Assembly: GCA_034440575.1 (NCBI GenBank)
Contig: JAOTOL010001662.1
Span: forward strand, 3,692,501-3,756,500
Length of the DNA stretch: 64,000 nucleotides
Origin: Imbricaverruca yamaguchii
Lineage: Eukaryota; Arthropoda; Thecostraca; Neoverrucidae
Direction of reading: 5' to 3'
Shown here: one piece after another, positions 47,201-53,200 of the stretch
Layout of the letters: the number at the start of each line of letters is the position of its first letter
Position numbering within the stretch: position 1 is the stretch's first letter
Translations under genes and position numbers: made by a program
The notes under the pieces: model-generated
The model's input: only the letters and a program-made list of their open reading frames with translations
What the model was told of the DNA's origin: nothing
Databases searched by the model: none

Positions 47201-50200
47201 TAATGATACGAGCAGTTAACAGGTGTGAGAGCATTGCATGAGCTGGGGGTGAATCCCACAACGCACCTAAAACTCACAAAAAGAACACAAACTGTCAGGA
47301 TACCCTTGCCTTTCCGTTAGAAAACCATACCATACCCCTCCGTGAAAAATTGGATATCCACAGGGTTGGGCTGTTTTAAACACGACTTTCGAATGAAATG
47401 TGCCTGAATTTCGAGTATATGATGAATTCTGAGGAGTGTGGCCTAAATGAACTCCATCCGCCTGACCACGCCACGTGATACATCCTCCAAAGGCACAAGC
47501 AGAGTTCACAACAGCCGGTCATCTCGACAGATCCAGCCAAAAGATCCAGACACAATGCATCACACGACACCGATCCACCATCTGACACCGAACGGCAGTG
47601 GCACAGCGCTCCCACGCCGGCCACCGACCACCGACCCCCGCCCCCGCCCCCGCTCCCGCCGGCCGGTCACCCCCGCCCACCGCTAACCGCGCCGGCCGAC
47701 CACCGACCCCTGCCCATCGCCAACTGCGCCGGCCGACCACCGACCCCTGCCCCCCGCCCCCCGCCGGCCGGCCACCCCACCGCCCCCGCCCACCGCCAAC
47801 CGCGCCGGCCGGCCGACCACCGACCACCGACCCCTGCCCCCGCCCCCCGCCCGACCGGCCACCCCACCGCCCCCGCCCATCGCCAACCGCGCCGGCCGAC
47901 CACCGACCACCGACCTCCGACCCCCCGCCCCCGCCCCCGCCGGCCGACCACCCCACCGCCCCCGCCCACCGCCCACCGCCAACCGCGCCGGCCGGCCGAC
48001 CACCGACCACCGACCCCCGCCCCCGCCCCCGCCGGCCGACCACCGACCTCCGACCCCTGCCCCCACCCCCGCCGGCCGACCACCCCACCGCCCCCGCCAA
48101 CCGCCAACCGCGCCGGCCGGCCGACCACCGACCACCGACCACCGACCTCCGACCCCCGCCTCCGCCCCCGCCCATCGCCAGCCGCGCCGGCCGGCCGACC
48201 ACCGACCACCGACCTCCGACCCCCGCCCCCGCCAGCCGACCCCCACCCCCGCCCCCGCCGACCGGCCACCCCACCGCTCCCACCCCCGCCCCGCCGGCCG
48301 GCCGACGCCGACGCCGACGCCCGGCCCGCTCACATTGCACGGCGGTGACGACGACGGCGCTGCGGGGCGTCGCCTGCACGGGCGACGTGGCGCGGCAGCG
48401 GTACTCGGCGCCCAGGTCTGACACGGCCGCCGTGAACCGGTACTCGGCCAGCGCGCGGCCCGGCCGCGAGCGGTACACGGAGGCCACGGGCCGGCCGTTC
48501 TTCAGCCAGGCCAGCTGGGCGGGCGGGTTGCCGCCGCTGGCGGTACACGTCAGCGTCCTGCGGTCTCCGAGACGCACCACCTCGCTGTCCGTGTAGCCGC
48601 TGATGGTCGGCGCTCCCGGTGGATCTGTGGGCAGAGCAGGCGGGTTACACCGACATGCTCACCACCTTGCCCTCGGTGTGGCCGCTTATCTCAGGCCTCC
48701 CGGGGGTGTCTGTGCGATGCATGTCAGTATGACACCCAGGTCGTGCCGCTGATATACACACATCATGGGTGCAGTTGAAGTGCTAACAGGTGGTGCTTGA
48801 ACACCACTAAGGAATGGCTGAGCACCACCTGGCTTTTAAAAAGTCACCATTGGTGCCTAAGTGGATGTGTTGAAAACTATAACCTATAGAAACTACAAAG
48901 TCATGCAGGAGCACCATCTGAAGCTGTTGGATGCATGTGCACGAGAGTCCGCTGTAGATGATCCCACGCACAGAGAACGGAGAGTCCCATTGAAGATGAC
49001 GAAGATCTGCACTGTGAAGAACCCCACCACAGAGAACGGAGAGTCCCATTGAAGACGACGGAGATGCACACGGCAAAGAACCCCACCGCAGAGTGCGGAG
49101 ACACTATAAAACTTTACTCACAGAGCACGGAGAGTCGTACTGTAGAGTTGAACTTGCCCTGCTCCGTGGGACGGATGGCCGGGTGTTTGGCGACACAGGA
49201 GAAGCTGGCCCCGTCATCAGCCGCAGTGGGTCGTATCGTCACCACAGAAGTGGTATCGTGGCGGCGAGGGCTACCCCAATCGGAAATTGATTCCTCTTGC
49301 TCTGAAAACACAAACAACACACTGTACGTAGCCGAAAAGGAACGCTCTTTGTAGGCCAGGACGTTGGCTCAAACGAACTTATGCTGCTCTGTACCCAGTT
49401 AGCGGATGGGATGTATGATTTGCGATTTAACCCGTAAGCCACTTGAGGAGGGGTGTGGGGATGGAGATCCGGGACAATTTGAAAACGGTTGTGATGTGAA
49501 GTTTCAAATTGAACTGAACTGAACTTATGATTCGCACTTTTGAACTGCCTTCAAATGAGCACCTGGGACCTTTTGTTAGACAGATGACTATATAAAGTAA
49601 CCAAATGCTCATATAAAGTAAAACAAGATTACAAATCGGTCTAATGTATTTCGGGCATGACCCTTCTTCGGTAACGTAGATGGCAAACGAAATAACACCG
49701 CTTTTGGGGAGCATTTCACCACAAATCACCCAGAAAGCACCATCACTCCAACAACGCTCAGCATCACAATCTTGCGGGCTTGTAAAGACATGGCAGAACT
49801 CAAAATTACATAACCCATTGTAATCAGGAACCGAAATTCTCCCCTAAACACTATTTTTAAAAGCTCCGAAGAATGGACATGCCCGAAATACATTATACCG
49901 ATTTTTAATCCTATTTTACTTAATATGACCACTTGGTTACTTTATGTACTCATCTTCGACTCGACTATGCTCAGCACAGTTCTCCGAACATTAGGACATT
50001 TCGTTAGACACTTCTTCCAGTCACTCAAGATCACGTAGATGTGATGCCATAAAATTTGTTCGTACGTGTCGAGTGGAGGAGCCGTATATATCTGGCATGA
50101 AAACGATATACTCTCGGCAAAAGATGGACTATTTGTGCAAAAAAGAAACGGTTTGGGGCAAAGACATGGGGTGGGTCTCACAGAGCATTCTTCAAGAAGT

Positions 50201-53200
50201 ACTTCAATGTTTTGTTCCATTTTGATGACGTGATATTCTGTTATCTATGCAGTGGTCATGACGCGCATCGACGTGTTAACCACAGCCAGTTAACGTTCCG
50301 ACATGGTGACCACAGTCAGGAAACACTCCGACATTGTGCTCACAGTCAGGAAACGCTCCGACATTGTGCTCACAGTCAGGAAACGCTCAGACATTGTGCC
50401 CAGTTAGGAAACGCTCTGACATTGTGACTACAGTCAGGAAACGCTCCGACATTGTGCCCAGTTAGGAAACGCTCTGACATTGTGGCTACAGTCAGGAAAC
50501 GCTCAGACATTGTGACCCCGGTCAGGAAACGCTCCGACAATGTGACCCCGGTCAGGAAACGCTCCGATATTATGACTACAGTTGGGAAACGCTCCGACAA
50601 TGTGACCCCGGTCAGGAAACGCTCCGATATTATGACTACAGTTGGGAAACGCTCCGACATTGTGACCGCAGTCGGCGGCACAGCAGCGGCAGCAGCAGAA
50701 GGCGCAAAGCAAACATTTGTGATCCGATTGAGCGGCTGGAGGACGGGATAGAATAAGTCAACAGAGTTAGGCACACCCGGCCACCTTTTCGCCGGTCTCC
50801 TTTTCTTCAATTCGTTCGAATGTCGCGGGCGACGCGCGACTAGACGCGCCTGCGGTCGATTGGATTTGCCGACGACTCCGGCGGCGAGCGAGCGGAGCGG
50901 TGGAAATGCGGCCGTCTGGCGGCCGAGCGTGGCACGGGGGAAGACATAGGCGGCCCTCTTCGTGTCGATGGTGCCCGTGTCCGTGGCCGTGCCAGTAGCC
51001 GTGGCCGTGCCAGTAGCCGTGTCCGTGCCCGTGTCCGTGGCCGTGCCAGTAGCCGTGGCCGTGCCAGTAGCCGTGACCGTGTCCGTGGCCGTGCCAGTAG
51101 CCGTGACCGTGACCGTGACCGTGACCGTGTCCGTGGCCGTGCCAGTAGCCGTGGCCGTGACCGTGTCTGTGGCCGTGCCAGTAGCCGTGACCGTGACCGT
51201 GCCCGTGTCCGTGCCAGTAGCCGTGACCGTGGCCGTGCCAGTAGCCGTGACCGTGACCGTGGCCTTGCCCGTACCCGTGCGTCTCACATCGGCCAGTGCG
51301 CCACGGCACATTCTTCGGTACACACATGACAGTAGTCGGCCACTGCTGTCAATCCCGCTACCAGTGCGGTTGACCGCAACTCACCAGGACTGATGTCGAC
51401 GCCGTTGCGCTGCCACTGCACGCTGGCAGCCGGCCTGGCCCCAGTGACGTCACACTTGAGCGTCAGCTGGCGGCGTTCCCTGATCTGGTACAGTCCGGGT
51501 CGCAGCGAGCTGCCCGTCGAGCTCGCCGTTATCGACGACGGCCTCACTGAAAACGATGGAGTCACTTCTGACGGGCGCCTTTTGGAGAAGGCTGAAGTGG
51601 CGTGCAACAAACAATGCGATACAACTTCTCGCAATGAAGGATGTAGCAGGTCCAATATCGCGAAACCGTCGGAAAGAAGGCTTCTTGTGGCTCTCCAAGG
51701 TGCCATTTTGAAACAAAATAGTTCATTTCGGAGATAAATGTGCAGTGGTGCGCTTATAATGTCTGATGTGTTCCAGGGCAGTTGCATGGCCTCAGCAATG
51801 CTAGCCTGTGGAAGCATCAGCATAATTCGTGTCTCACATCTGGTCTGAAAAACCCGCAGGCCATTCGGCTATTATTAGGCGATGCGCACCATAAGGAAAT
51901 TAGCTGACAAGTTGGATTTCCCCTTACTACATTACCCTAGTTCTAATAATCAACAAACATCTCTACATTTGGACGTGGGATTATATGCCTTTGTTTCTCC
52001 CTGGCTACCATTTTTGTTTACCTGCTAAATAGCATGAACCAAATGGCAGCTTATGCAGAAAAAGTAGTGCCCCATCCGCCCAACCGTCACTCATCAGCAT
52101 TCGCAAACACGGCTGTTAACAAGAGCAGGTGCTTAGCTGTCGCCAATAAACTGCCTCTCAGCCGACCGCATCTGCACTGGAAGCGGGAAGCGTCGACTGA
52201 GCTCATCACGCGTGCGACCGTAACGCTCGTTACCGGACATGCCGACGAATGTGACGCGTGTGACGACAGGGAATGCAATTAGCGTCGCGGGGTGACGAGT
52301 CGGTCCACATGGTGGCCGCAGCAGGAATGTCGCGGCTGTCGGCGGCGTGGTGCAGTCTGTACGCGGCATGCGACGACGCGCAAGGTCTTCGTGATCGGGT
52401 GAAGCGGCGTGCAGGCTGCTGGCTGCTCTGCGCGACACATTTTTTTTTGTCCGCGCACAAGGCCATCCACGGGCCGGCAGCCATGGCACATAGCGACGTA
52501 TTTTTAAGTTGGCTTTCGGTATGCACGTGCATAGGGCCATCAGGATGTAGGCAGGAAACCTGAAACCAACCCCTTTCATGTGAAGCTGACATTATAAAAA
52601 TGGCGGCGGTCGCGGACGTGGGCGGGAAGTGGACTGCCGCGGAGTTCACAGTGGTGGTGCGCCATCTGGAGAGCATGACGTCACGCTCTGCTAGCGCCGT
52701 GCATACATCACTGTCTACAGTGCCACTAATCACGTTGCCAGTGAGATAGCAAGTGGTGAAATGAAGCCACATTGCCAGGACAAACGATGAAAACTACTCG
52801 CACTGATCCCACAATCGCGCTGGCCATCGCCCCCGACAGTCGGCGATGGCTCGCGATCCAACACAAACCGGGGGTGCACACCCAGCCCGACACCCACTAG
52901 CCACCAGACCATCGCCGATACCGACATCACTGGGCCACAAGACCACCTCCGAAACGGTCGGCAACCAGACAATCTTGGAACCAACACCATACCATCTCCA
53001 ACAACTCAATAACTAGATCCCCCTCCCCGACCAGACTATCTTGGACCCGACGGGCAGCAACCGGCGCAGATATTAGACTGAGCCAGACCGTCCCTCTCCT
53101 TGGTTGATGACGTGCCAGCTGGGGGTCACGTGCTGTCATCCGAGCTGGGGCACGTGTGAGCAGCCACGGCACGGGGGGGGTGCGGGGACGGTGGAGTGGC

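Larger units (their letters stand above)
45196..47619 (-). other. Introns between Ig3 and Ig6 exons, nothing else seen
   Basis: Outside the listed exons this stretch shows only a small AGAAGTAAG repeat (46147-46170). Confidence 0.5.

Noticed and set aside
47519..48596. 330-350-codon frames around the GC-rich repeat
   Set aside because: Only 48334-48624 minus is a real exon (Ig3). The rest is Gly/Arg- or Pro/Thr-rich text from a degenerate repeat in the intron.
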